A stretch of 64,000 bases of DNA from Paenibacillus_AQ nitricinens (GTDB taxonomy: Bacteria > Bacillota > Bacilli > Paenibacillales > Paenibacillaceae): positions 2,604,001-2,668,000 of the forward strand of contig NZ_CP183948.1 in assembly GCF_052056485.1 (NCBI RefSeq), written 5' to 3'. Below, piece by piece: positions 1-7,765 of the stretch (positions within the stretch are counted from its first letter, which is position 1; the number at the start of each line of letters is the position of its first letter). The position numbers and the translations under genes are program-made. The notes under the pieces were generated by a model. That model saw only the letters and a program-made list of their open reading frames with translations, searched no databases and had not been told where the DNA came from.

Positions 1-532
1 GGAGCGTGATGGTATTATTACCGGAAGCGTCTCTTAGCTGTTCAAAGGATTTAAGTGACTCAGCAGGAAATTGATCTGCCACACTTTGCCCGTCAAGCGG
101 CGCGAAGGCATCAAAGAACACGATCCGTTTGATCTGATCAGGTACTTGCTGGGAAACTGTTTGAATGACTGATCCACCAAAGCTATGTCCAAGCAGAATA
201 AAATCCTTCAAGTCTTTTTGTTTGATATAGTCGACAACGGACTTTGTGATTTGCTCATGTGTTACATTATTATTCTTATCCGCGCCATGTCCCGCATATT
301 CCGGTGTGTAGACGGTATGCCCTAACTTACGAAGCTCGGCGGCTGTTTCATCCCAAAAACCTGCTGTAGCCCAAGACCCATGAATCAGAACAAAGGTTAA
401 TGGAGTCTGTTTGGTAGAGGATTTGTGGTTAGCGGCCGCAACCGTGGAGTGCTGATTCAAAGGCTGCAACCCCATAATAGTGAAGATAGAGATACATAAC
501 GCTAATACTATTTTAGTGTGAATCGATTTCAT
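1..532 (-). CDS. Secreted alpha/beta-fold hydrolase (partial; C-terminus beyond window start)
   Basis: Reading the minus strand from an ATG at 532 gives an open frame of 177 codons running off the left edge. A ribosome site (AGGAGG) lies 6-7 bases before the ATG. The N-terminus has a Lys, a hydrophobic stretch and a Val-Ala-Ala-Ala region, so it is probably exported. The mature part begins with a hydrolase beta strand ending His-Gly-Ser-Trp (oxyanion region), and the nucleophile elbow Gly-His-Ser-Phe-Gly-Gly is present, followed by a Phe-Phe-Asp-Ala-Phe segment. These are hallmarks of alpha/beta hydrolases of the salicylate-esterase/EstC-like type. The catalytic Asp and His would be in the missing part. 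Substrate unknown; family assignment is firm. Confidence 0.85.
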   Translation of the reverse strand, partial: MKSIHTKIVLALCISIFTIMGLQPLNQHSTVAAANHKSSTKQTPLTFVLIHGSWATAGFWDETAAELRKLGHTVYTPEYAGHGADKNNNVTHEQITKSVVDYIKQKDLKDFILLGHSFGGSVIQTVSQQVPDQIKRIVFFDAFAPLDGQSVADQFPAESLKSFEQLRDASGNNTITL

Positions 533-704
533 ACTTTGCCTCCTGTATAGTGTGAGAATTTAACATTATAGAGGATGCCCCGTTTAACAGGGAAAGATGA
601 ATTTTTATTGGAGTCACTGAATCTCCGGCACCTAGGCATAGGCTAACGCATATGTTGTTCTAGGAAATCAAAAATTTACGGGAACAGAAGGGTAGGAATA
701 AACA

Positions 705-1559
705 GTGACTTCATACATGGATTATACGTCCCCTGATACACAATTTACTTTCGATGTGAACACTAATACTCTCTTTAAAAAGGATGCCAACAATTTCATT
801 AACATGCTGTCGATTAAACAACTAAACACATTGGAGAATATTTCACTCCTTGATATTTTCCTCAGTAAATCGAATGTGGTAGAGCCTCATTATCATCAAA
901 ATGCGGCAGAGCTTGTCTATTGTATCTGTGGGTCAGCAGTAGTGTCTATACTCAATCCGTTTACAAATGAACTTCTTCATTTCCCAATATGTCCAGGTCA
1001 AGTGGCGAACGTGCCGCAAGGCTGGTGGCATTATGAGGTGGCAACCGTCGATAATACACATTTGCTAGCGATTTTTGATGCGCCTATTCCAGAGGTCATC
1101 TTAGGCTCGGATATCCTGAGCAAAACACCTGCGAATGTATTAGCTCATACTTACTGTTTGAATGAAGCCTTGGTAAAGGAAGCCTTAGCGCCTATTAAAC
1201 CTGGAACCTTTATCGGCCCACCTGCCGACTGCTGTGAGGAAGATAAAGTAAAGGGAGTAAGTAATATGGCTCCAAATATGGCTCCGAATATGAAACCAAA
1301 TATGGCACCAAGTATGAATATGCATGCAAATATGAAACCTAACATGCAACCGAACATGCATCCAAACATGCAACCATACGCTCAAATGCAAGCTCAACCG
1401 ATCCCTATAGCTTCACAAATGCCCCAAGCTACACAAGCGTTCACGTATCAGCCTTATCCAATGCAAGGATACTACACTCAAGGCTATGAACAGCACTATC
1501 GCCAACAGCCTTATGTACAACAACAGCCGAATTATCAATATTCAAATAATCAAGAGTAA
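705..1559 (+). CDS. Cupin-domain protein with Met-rich NMxP repeat tail
   Basis: A 284-residue protein read from GTG 705 (a second possible start, ATG 717, is in frame). Residues about 50-125 form a cupin barrel: the first metal motif (His-Tyr-His with a downstream Glu) and a Pro-rich second motif ending Trp-Trp-His-Tyr are visible. This resembles single-cupin halves of oxalate-decarboxylase-like or spore-coat cupins. From about residue 187 the protein switches to a tetrapeptide repeat Asn-Met-x-Pro (about eight copies, interrupted by Ser-Met-Asn-Met-His) and ends in a Gln/Tyr/Pro-rich tail. There is no signal peptide. Tail composition suggests a coat/structural or metal-binding role, but that is inference. 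A bidirectional terminator follows. Confidence 0.8.
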   Translation: MTSYMDYTSPDTQFTFDVNTNTLFKKDANNFINMLSIKQLNTLENISLLDIFLSKSNVVEPHYHQNAAELVYCICGSAVVSILNPFTNELLHFPICPGQVANVPQGWWHYEVATVDNTHLLAIFDAPIPEVILGSDILSKTPANVLAHTYCLNEALVKEALAPIKPGTFIGPPADCCEEDKVKGVSNMAPNMAPNMKPNMAPSMNMHANMKPNMQPNMHPNMQPYAQMQAQPIPIASQMPQATQAFTYQPYPMQGYYTQGYEQHYRQQPYVQQQPNYQYSNNQE

Positions 1560-1563
1560 CTAC

Positions 1564-1599
1564 AAAAACCTCCCGAGATTAAATCTCCCGGGAGGTTTA
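1564..1599. terminator. Bidirectional hairpin between convergent genes
   Basis: AAACCTCCCG at 1566 pairs with CGGGAGGTTT ending at 1598, with additional inner pairing. A-run before and T-run after; it sits between the convergent cupin and YhdH-like genes and can serve both. Confidence 0.8.
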
Positions 1600-1610
1600 C
1601 TTGTTAGGGT

Positions 1611-2606
1611 TTAAGATAAACGGACAAGCACTCTGCCGCGTGTGTTTCCTTGCAGAATATCTTCCAATGCTTGTGGCAGTTCATTTAAGGTTACTTCACG
1701 ATCTACAAGGTTCTCAAGCTGTGCAGGCTTTAAATCAGTCGCCATCCGGGCCCACACCTTTTCGCGTAGCTCAGCAGGACACTCTACGGAATCAATACCG
1801 AGCAGGTTAACCCCCCGAAGAATAAAGGGAAGGACAGTAGTTGCAACAGAAGTGCCACCGGTCAGGCCGCTTGCAGCAACAGAACCTCTGTAGGAGATTT
1901 TACTCAAAATCGACGCAAGTGAGTTTCCGCCAACGGAATCTACGGCACCTTGCCATAGTTGTTTCTCTAATGGTTTGCTAGATCCGCCTGTAACATCTTC
2001 GCGTGAAATGACTTCTTCCGCGCCAAGAGTTTTCAAATATTCGTTAGCTTCTTTATTACCAGTGCTGGCCACTACGCTATAGCCTTTTGTGCTAAGCATA
2101 GCGATAGCCGATCCACCCACACCACCGGTCGCTCCCGTTACCAGTACTTTGCCTTTGTCTGGTGCTAAGTCATTGTCTTCCAGAGCTTGAATGGACAAGG
2201 CTGCAGTTAGTCCAGCTGTACCATAAATCATAGCTTCTCTTAGTGTAAGTCCTACCGGAATTGGGGTGATCCAAGCAGCAGGAATTCGTGTATATTCGCT
2301 AAATCCTCCAAAATGAGATACACCCATACCATACCCTGTTGCAATGACTTGCTGTCCTTCATGGAACCGATCGTCTGTGGAAGAGACCACAATACCGGAT
2401 AAGTCGATGCCTGGAATAAAAGGGTAGGATCTAACAATTTTCCCGTTAGGGATACTGGCTAATCCGTCTTTATAGTTCACACTGGAGTATGCAACCTTTA
2501 TTAAGACTTCTCCAGCGGGTAAATCGTCTAAGGTAACTGGATTAACAGCGACGGAGAACGATGAATCTGTTTTGTCGACAACCAAGGCTTGAAATGATTC
2601 TGTCAT
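1611..2606 (-). CDS. YhdH/YhfP-family NADPH:quinone / acrylyl-CoA-type oxidoreductase
   Basis: A 331-residue zinc-independent medium-chain dehydrogenase/reductase. The start is taken as ATG 2606 because AAGGAG lies about nine bases upstream; an upstream TTG overlaps that ribosome site. The N-terminal GroES-like half carries Val-Asn-Tyr-Lys-Asp and Pro-Gly-Ile-Asp-Leu. The Rossmann half has Val-Thr-Gly-Ala-Thr-Gly-Gly-Val-Gly-Gly, the NADPH-binding glycine motif, around residue 150. The C-terminus has the family Arg-Gly-Arg-Val-Leu-Val segment. Family members reduce acryloyl-CoA or quinones/enals; here the substrate is unknown. Single-gene unit sharing a terminator with the cupin gene. Confidence 0.88.
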   Translation of the reverse strand: MTESFQALVVDKTDSSFSVAVNPVTLDDLPAGEVLIKVAYSSVNYKDGLASIPNGKIVRSYPFIPGIDLSGIVVSSTDDRFHEGQQVIATGYGMGVSHFGGFSEYTRIPAAWITPIPVGLTLREAMIYGTAGLTAALSIQALEDNDLAPDKGKVLVTGATGGVGGSAIAMLSTKGYSVVASTGNKEANEYLKTLGAEEVISREDVTGGSSKPLEKQLWQGAVDSVGGNSLASILSKISYRGSVAASGLTGGTSVATTVLPFILRGVNLLGIDSVECPAELREKVWARMATDLKPAQLENLVDREVTLNELPQALEDILQGNTRGRVLVRLS

Positions 2607-2830
2607 AAGTGTAAGCTCCTTCAACTACGTTATAGGTGAGGCATTTATATAATATTTATTCTGCCCAATTAACTTGTCATTGTCTATGATATAACGCAAG
2701 TGAGACTCCGTGAAGGACTTTTTAAATGTGTATTGCAACATTATAATCAAAATCTCCATGTTATTTGTGCAGTGGACATGTTAAGTTCAGACTGCTGATA
2801 CATAACTTGTTTTTGAGGGAGAATTGTTGA

Positions 2831-3331
2831 ATGTCTATTATAAAATTAATTCGTGAACATGAGATCGAGCCGTACTTGGATCTCTTAGCAGAGGTTGAAC
2901 ATATCCATCTGGATAGAAACAATCGTAACCATGAGCAGTGGTTGAGACGTCGCATACAATCACATTTTCAGCGAGGGGCGTTGTTTTATGCCTATCATGA
3001 GAATGAACAATGCGATGCTTTTGGTATTGTTGCCGTTCTGCATGAGGAGGCACCGATTGGTATTCCCGCGCTTGGCGCAAGAGCTGAAGTTTTAGACATT
3101 GGAGTAAGTAAAGAACATCGTAGAAAAGGAATAGGAGGTATTTTACTTCAGCATGTAGAAAAGGTTGTTAAGAGTAGAGGAGCTTACTGTTTACTTATGC
3201 TGACCTATGCAGAAGATTTTGATGTGATTGCTTTTTACGGTAAAAATGGCTTTGTGCCCGTTGCTACGATCCCTGATGTATTTGGTCCTGGTGCCGAAGG
3301 AAATACTATATTAAGAAAAATACTAAGGTGA
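2831..3331 (+). CDS. GNAT-family N-acetyltransferase
   Basis: A 166-residue protein, ATG start preceded by GAGGGA. The acetyl-CoA pyrophosphate-binding loop of GNAT enzymes is visible as Arg-Arg-Lys-Gly-Ile-Gly-Gly around residues 98-104, preceded by the beta4 strand (Val-Leu-Asp-Ile-Gly-Val) and followed by the Ala-Phe-Tyr-Gly-Lys-Asn-Gly-Phe motif near residue 137. The acceptor substrate cannot be told. It is followed after about 85 bases by the malic enzyme gene in the same direction; no terminator is visible between them, so co-transcription is possible. Confidence 0.85.
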   Translation: MSIIKLIREHEIEPYLDLLAEVEHIHLDRNNRNHEQWLRRRIQSHFQRGALFYAYHENEQCDAFGIVAVLHEEAPIGIPALGARAEVLDIGVSKEHRRKGIGGILLQHVEKVVKSRGAYCLLMLTYAEDFDVIAFYGKNGFVPVATIPDVFGPGAEGNTILRKILR

Positions 3332-3415
3332 TCTATTCAATAGGAAGAAAGTTTGTTTAAATGGTATAGTATAGTGTATTTGAAATCTTAGGGTTGAAGA
3401 AAGAGAGGCTAATTC

Positions 3416-4834
3416 ATGGCTATTGCAACAACGATGATTGTCAGGCTCGAAATTCGGAAATCGGTTGCTTCTTTTGGTGATGTTGCTTCAGGAATTGCCA
3501 CTGCAGGTGGAGATATCGTCGCTATTGACGTGATTCGTGCAGGTAAGGATGTAACAACTCGAGATATAACAATAAACGTGCAAGATGCCTCGAATGGAGA
3601 AATGATGTCTATACTATCGAAGATGCCAGGAGTCAAAGTAATTAATGTATCAGATCGAACTTTTCTTGCTCATCTTGGCGGAAAAATTGAAATCACACCA
3701 AAAATGCCTATCAAAAATCGGGAGGATTTATCGCTGGTGTATACTCCGGGAGTTGCCCGAGTGTGTACGGCGATTGCCGAAGATCCAAACAAAGCCTATT
3801 CGTTGACGATGAAGCGGAATACTGTAGCCGTTGTTACAGACGGAACGGCTGTACTTGGACTAGGAGATATCGGACCGGAGGCGGCTATGCCTGTTATGGA
3901 AGGTAAGGCTATGCTGTTTAAGCAATTGGCGAACATCGATGCTTTTCCACTCTGCTTAAATACTAAAGATTCAGATGAAATCATTAATATCGTTAAAGCA
4001 GTATCTCCTGGATTTGGGGGTATCAACTTAGAAGATATCAGTTCTCCGCGTTGTTTCGAGATTGAACGTCGGCTTGCCGAAGAGCTGGATATTCCGGTAT
4101 TTCATGATGATCAGCACGGTACATCTGTTGTAGTTTTGGCAGGTCTTTTGAATGCGCTTAAAGTAGTAAATAAATCTATCGAAGATGTTAGAATTGTCGT
4201 TGTGGGTATAGGTGCGGCTGGTGTGTCCATCTGTAATATGCTTCTGGCGGCAGGTGCTCGCAAAATCTACGCGGTAGATCGTGAAGGTGTTCTTAGAAAA
4301 GATCTTCAGTATGATAATCAGGAATGGCGGAAGCTTGCTGATGCAACTAACCCGGAAGGTATTGAAGGCGGACTGACGGAGGTTATGCAGGGAGCAGATG
4401 TCTTTATTGGGGTGTCGCGTGGCGGGATTCTATCGGTCGATCATCTCAAGAGTATGGCCAGCGATAACATTGTGTTTGCAATGGCTAATCCGACACCGGA
4501 GATTGAACCAGAATTGGCCGAGCCTTTTGTTCGCGTATTAGCGACAGGTAGAAGTGACTATCCGAATCAGATCAACAATGTGCTGTGTTTTCCGGGGATC
4601 TTCCGTGGCGCACTGGATTGCAGAGCAAAAACAGTGAACCTTGAAATGAAGCTAGCCGCGGCAAAAGCGATTGCTTCAGTCGTTCATCCGGATGAGGTTA
4701 ATGAGCAATACGTAATCCCAAGTATTTTTAACGAAAAAGTGGTAGAGTTAGTGCGTCTGGCAGTGATCCATGCAGCTATTGCAACGGATGTAGCCCGCCG
4801 GATCCCTAAGGATATTGATAAGGATATGGAATAA
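3416..4834 (+). CDS. NAD-dependent malic enzyme with N-terminal ACT domain
   Basis: A 472-residue enzyme that oxidatively decarboxylates malate to pyruvate. Residues 1-80 form an ACT regulatory domain, a feature of some Bacillus-type malic enzymes. The catalytic part starts near residue 95 with Leu-Val-Tyr-Thr-Pro-Gly-Val-Ala (catalytic Tyr), followed by Gly-Leu-Gly-Asp-Ile-Gly and Glu-Gly-Lys-Ala-Met-Leu-Phe-Lys. The metal-site segment Phe-His-Asp-Asp-Gln-His-Gly-Thr and the NAD-binding Gly-Ile-Gly-Ala-Ala-Gly are intact. Full length with no lesions. The ACT domain implies allosteric control by a small ligand, probably an amino acid (inference). A terminator follows. Confidence 0.93.
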   Translation: MAIATTMIVRLEIRKSVASFGDVASGIATAGGDIVAIDVIRAGKDVTTRDITINVQDASNGEMMSILSKMPGVKVINVSDRTFLAHLGGKIEITPKMPIKNREDLSLVYTPGVARVCTAIAEDPNKAYSLTMKRNTVAVVTDGTAVLGLGDIGPEAAMPVMEGKAMLFKQLANIDAFPLCLNTKDSDEIINIVKAVSPGFGGINLEDISSPRCFEIERRLAEELDIPVFHDDQHGTSVVVLAGLLNALKVVNKSIEDVRIVVVGIGAAGVSICNMLLAAGARKIYAVDREGVLRKDLQYDNQEWRKLADATNPEGIEGGLTEVMQGADVFIGVSRGGILSVDHLKSMASDNIVFAMANPTPEIEPELAEPFVRVLATGRSDYPNQINNVLCFPGIFRGALDCRAKTVNLEMKLAAAKAIASVVHPDEVNEQYVIPSIFNEKVVELVRLAVIHAAIATDVARRIPKDIDKDME

Positions 4835-4851
4835 AAGCGATACTATAAATG

Positions 4852-4888
4852 GACTGCTTTGCTTAGTGAGAGAGCAGTCTATTTTTTA
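4852..4888 (+). terminator. Terminator after malic enzyme
   Basis: GACTGCT pairs with AGCAGTC across a 14-base loop, followed directly by a T-rich run. Confidence 0.75.
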
Positions 4889-5001
4889 TAGATTGACACA
4901 TATCTGAGAGGCTGTGGCGTATCATAATTAGGGCTAAAAGTATTTATTCCCATTTTAGTAAAGTGGCTGATATAATTACAATAATGTATGAGATGTAGAA
5001 A

Positions 5002-5030
5002 GGGCATCCAATTGGGTGCCCTTAAATTTT
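5002..5030 (+). terminator. Short hairpin upstream of the sensor kinase
   Basis: GGGCATCC pairs with GGGTGCCC (one G-T pair) over an AATT loop, followed by TTAAATTTT. It lies 60-85 bases before the kinase start and could terminate upstream readthrough or act as an attenuator. Confidence 0.5.
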
Positions 5031-5088
5031 GCCTCTAGAGAGGGTAGTATTTAAAAAAGGGTTAAATTAATATAGAAGTGGTGAATTC

Positions 5089-6318
5089 ATGAAAGAGTTT
5101 TACAGTCAGGTGAATCGAAAAATCTATTACATTGTAATGTTATTAAACATTACCCTTATGATATCTGGATTAATACTGTCTACAACAGAGTTGAATGGAA
5201 TTAATTTTGGATACATTGTACATTTTTTGTGCGTGATGATTCTATCCATTAGTTTATGGATCTATCCTAAGTATGAGACATATACTTTTAGAAAGATCAT
5301 CATTCTTTTTGGATTTGCTTACTTCTATACGCTTTTCTTTTTATATCCACAAACTTGGACCACCTATATTTTGATTTGCCTTATTCCTGCACTTTCTATT
5401 CTATTTTTCGATTTAAAATTGTTCTACTTTTCCTTTATTATTAATGGAATATTGATGGTAATTACTTTTAGTTATGTCATTTTTATTGATAAAGGTGAAT
5501 TATATACTTATTTACATCATGACATTATTGGCAACATTATAAATATAATAGCTGTTCAAGCATTATTATTTTTCATTTTCCATTTATCATTTAAACGGAT
5601 GAAAAAGCAGCAACTGTATTATGAACAATTACAGCAATCCGAGCGGTTAAAGATGGTAGGACAATTAACAGCTGCTGTTGCACATGAAATTCGAAATCCA
5701 ATAACCGTGGTTAGAGGTTTTTTGCAATTGTTCAAAGAGGACGATTCATTTGATGGTTCTAAAAAAAGTAAGTTCAACTTAATGATTGATGAATTAAACA
5801 CAGTAGAACAGATTATCTCTCAATTTCTAACCCTATCCAAACCAAATGGAGATCAAAGACTAGAGAAAGTAGATGTGAAGGATGTCCTTCAAAGTGTTAC
5901 GGGTCTGCTTCATTCCTATGCCATGTTATCTGATAACCAAATCGATATAAAGGTAGAGGAAGACTGTTATATTTCCATTAATAAAATTGAGTTTAAGCAG
6001 TTGCTCATTAATATTATAAAAAATGCGCTGGAAGCCTCGGATGTAGGGAAATCAGTCTCCGTCATAGCAAATAGAAATAATAATTTTATCGAGATCATGA
6101 TCACCGATGAAGGAAGTGGGATGTCCGAGGCTGAGGTTAAGTCGCTGGGCACACCTTTTTATTCCTTAAAAAGTAATGGAACCGGTTTAGGGTTAATGAT
6201 TTGCTTTAATATTGTAGAAAAATATGGCGGGGAAATTTATTATAATAGCTCTAAAGGTAAGGGGACAACCGTTACGATTCGCTTTTTATCAGAACCGGGA
6301 GGGATCTTTAATGATTAA
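5089..6318 (+). CDS. Six-TM sensor histidine kinase (KinB-like sporulation-kinase type)
   Basis: A 409-residue protein. Residues about 12-170 contain six closely spaced hydrophobic segments with almost no extracytoplasmic loops, as in KinB-type kinases. The dimerisation/phosphoacceptor segment follows, with the H-box Ala-His-Glu-Ile-Arg-Asn-Pro and His199 as the phosphorylated residue. The ATPase domain has the N box (Asn-Ile-Ile-Lys-Asn-Ala-Leu-Glu-Ala), Asp-Glu-Gly-Ser-Gly-Met and Gly-Thr-Gly-Leu-Gly-Leu. No response regulator is adjacent, which fits an orphan phosphorelay kinase feeding Spo0F. The gene's last eight bases overlap a lipoprotein gene; in B. subtilis KinB also works with a lipoprotein (KapB) encoded next to it. 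Orthology with KinB is inference. Confidence 0.88.
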   Translation: MKEFYSQVNRKIYYIVMLLNITLMISGLILSTTELNGINFGYIVHFLCVMILSISLWIYPKYETYTFRKIIILFGFAYFYTLFFLYPQTWTTYILICLIPALSILFFDLKLFYFSFIINGILMVITFSYVIFIDKGELYTYLHHDIIGNIINIIAVQALLFFIFHLSFKRMKKQQLYYEQLQQSERLKMVGQLTAAVAHEIRNPITVVRGFLQLFKEDDSFDGSKKSKFNLMIDELNTVEQIISQFLTLSKPNGDQRLEKVDVKDVLQSVTGLLHSYAMLSDNQIDIKVEEDCYISINKIEFKQLLINIIKNALEASDVGKSVSVIANRNNNFIEIMITDEGSGMSEAEVKSLGTPFYSLKSNGTGLGLMICFNIVEKYGGEIYYNSSKGKGTTVTIRFLSEPGGIFND

Positions 6319-6757
6319 GAAGCTATCCGCACTGATGCTGTCTGGAATAATCATAGTTCTTCTTGCTGCCTGCAATACAACTACCTATAAGCATAATTAT
6401 ACCTTCTCAGGTGAAGGAGACGTTTGGTCGGCAGAATATGTTCAAAAGGCGACTGAGAAGTTCATCGATAAAAAGGGCGTAAGGTCAGAGTATGAAACCT
6501 GGTTTGATTCAACCTTCGAGCTTAAGTATAAAGGTGAACTTACCGATCTTGATAAGATCAGTTCTTTTAAATATAGCTTCAAGGGAACATCAGGTGGAGG
6601 AAGTAAAACCTTAGAAGATGTTAAGGGAGTAAGAAAAAGTGAGTTGAAGTCCGAAAGAGCTGGAAGCGGGGCGTTTGAACACGAGGACTCGATTATTAGG
6701 GTTGTTGTAGAGTGGGATGGGCAGAAGGATGAATTTGAACTGAAGGTTCGTAAATAG
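6311..6757 (+). CDS. Small lipoprotein translationally coupled to the histidine kinase
   Basis: A 148-residue protein from ATG 6311, inside the last codons of the kinase. A GGGAGGG ribosome site sits about eight bases upstream within the kinase gene. The signal peptide ends in a lipobox Leu-Leu-Ala-Ala-Cys, so it should be lipidated and face outside. The mature part is charged, with a repetitive beta-rich look (Tyr-Lys-His-Asn-Tyr-Thr-Phe, later Val-Val-Val-Glu-Trp-Asp-Gly), and is not recognised as a known domain. The overlap argues that it is made in a fixed ratio with the kinase and may be its sensory partner. Confidence 0.8.
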   Translation: MIKKLSALMLSGIIIVLLAACNTTTYKHNYTFSGEGDVWSAEYVQKATEKFIDKKGVRSEYETWFDSTFELKYKGELTDLDKISSFKYSFKGTSGGGSKTLEDVKGVRKSELKSERAGSGAFEHEDSIIRVVVEWDGQKDEFELKVRK

Positions 6758-6808
6758 TGGAGCATATATGAAAAATTTCTTGAATTAAAGAAAGCAGGTT
6801 GAACATTC

Positions 6809-7252
6809 ATGGTCGTTATTAAAGAAATAGAAGTGGAGTCTCTTCATGAACTTGGTGATTTATATCAGGAGCTGATGGATCAACCATCGGATCATAACAA
6901 ATTCGAAGAAGTATTTAAAGTGATTAAGGCAGATCATCGATACATATTGTTGGGCGCTTTTGTGGATGGGGAGTTGATGGGGTCTGTGATGGGGATTCTC
7001 TGTCATGACCTAATAGGGGATTGTAAACCGTTTATGGTGATTGAAAATGTGGTCGTTTCCTCGCGGGCTCGTCGTCAAGGTGTTGGTAAAAAATTGATGA
7101 TCGCCATTGAAGAAATGGCCCGTGGGAAAGATTGTTTCTATATCATTTTAGTTTCTGGAGAGAAGCGTAAGGAAGCGCATATTTTTTATGAGTCGTTAGG
7201 ATATAGAGATGAGAAGGTGGAAGGTTACCGGAAACATCTAAGCTCTCATTAA
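6809..7252 (+). CDS. GNAT-family N-acetyltransferase
   Basis: A 147-residue GNAT enzyme. The acetyl-CoA loop Arg-Arg-Gln-Gly-Val-Gly-Lys-Lys lies near residues 90-97, after the strand Val-Ile-Glu-Asn-Val-Val-Val, and the C-terminal Ala-His-Ile-Phe-Tyr-Glu-Ser-Leu-Gly-Tyr motif is intact. The end of the gene is 14 bases from the TTG start of the DinB-fold gene, so the two are probably one operon. The substrate is unknown; the pairing with a DinB-type protein is common for detoxification enzymes but proves nothing. Confidence 0.85.
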   Translation: MVVIKEIEVESLHELGDLYQELMDQPSDHNKFEEVFKVIKADHRYILLGAFVDGELMGSVMGILCHDLIGDCKPFMVIENVVVSSRARRQGVGKKLMIAIEEMARGKDCFYIILVSGEKRKEAHIFYESLGYRDEKVEGYRKHLSSH

Positions 7253-7266
7253 AAGGAGGTCTTGAT

Positions 7267-7737
7267 TTGCAAACATTCTTTAAATATAACTGGATGGTTC
7301 GTGAACAATGGTACGAGTGGTGTGAGAGTATTTCTGAGGAAGAGCTACTTGGGGCACGTACGGGTGGCGTAGGCAGCATATTGAAGACTCTCTTTCACAT
7401 TGTTGATGTAGAGTGGAGCTGGATTCAAGTATTGCAAGGTAAACCGGATTTTCAGGAGGAATTCGAGCATTACAAGTCTTTGCAGCAGGTAAGAGAACTG
7501 GATGCGAAATTTCGGGCCGATGTAGAACCCTTTGTACTTTCTTGGCATGCGGGCTTGGAGCAAAATATTTTTGAGGATCACTTGGCGGATGGCCGGGTCG
7601 TGACTGATACTTGGGGTGAAGTGATGCGTCATGTGATCGCTCATGAGATTCATCATGTCGGACAGTTGTCCGTCTGGGCAAGAGAAATCGGGAGGGAGCC
7701 AATTTCTGCTAATTTGATTGGAAAAGGGCTCCGATGA
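7267..7737 (+). CDS. DinB-family putative metal-dependent hydrolase/transferase
   Basis: A 156-residue four-helix-bundle protein of the DinB/YfiT type, starting at TTG 7267 behind a near-perfect AAAAGGAGGT site. The three histidines that bind the metal in this family are present: His44 (Phe-His-Ile-Val-Asp) and the His126-x3-His130 pair (Ala-His-Glu-Ile-His-His-Val-Gly-Gln). Relatives include bacillithiol transferases and thiol-dependent detoxification enzymes; no specific reaction can be assigned. It converges with the SgrR-like gene with only about 28 bases between stop codons and no visible terminator. Confidence 0.85.
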   Translation: MQTFFKYNWMVREQWYEWCESISEEELLGARTGGVGSILKTLFHIVDVEWSWIQVLQGKPDFQEEFEHYKSLQQVRELDAKFRADVEPFVLSWHAGLEQNIFEDHLADGRVVTDTWGEVMRHVIAHEIHHVGQLSVWAREIGREPISANLIGKGLR

Positions 7738-7765
7738 TTCGGGAATTAAAGGAATATGGCGTATA

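Noticed and set aside
1151..1369. Minus-strand ORF looking like a Gly/Phe/Ile-rich membrane protein
   Set aside because: Mirror of the NMxP repeat of the cupin gene; composition follows from the repeat and no ribosome site is present.
7280..7702. Long minus-strand ORFs across the DinB-fold gene
   Set aside because: The plus-strand frame has conserved His metal ligands and a strong ribosome site; the minus frames have neither.
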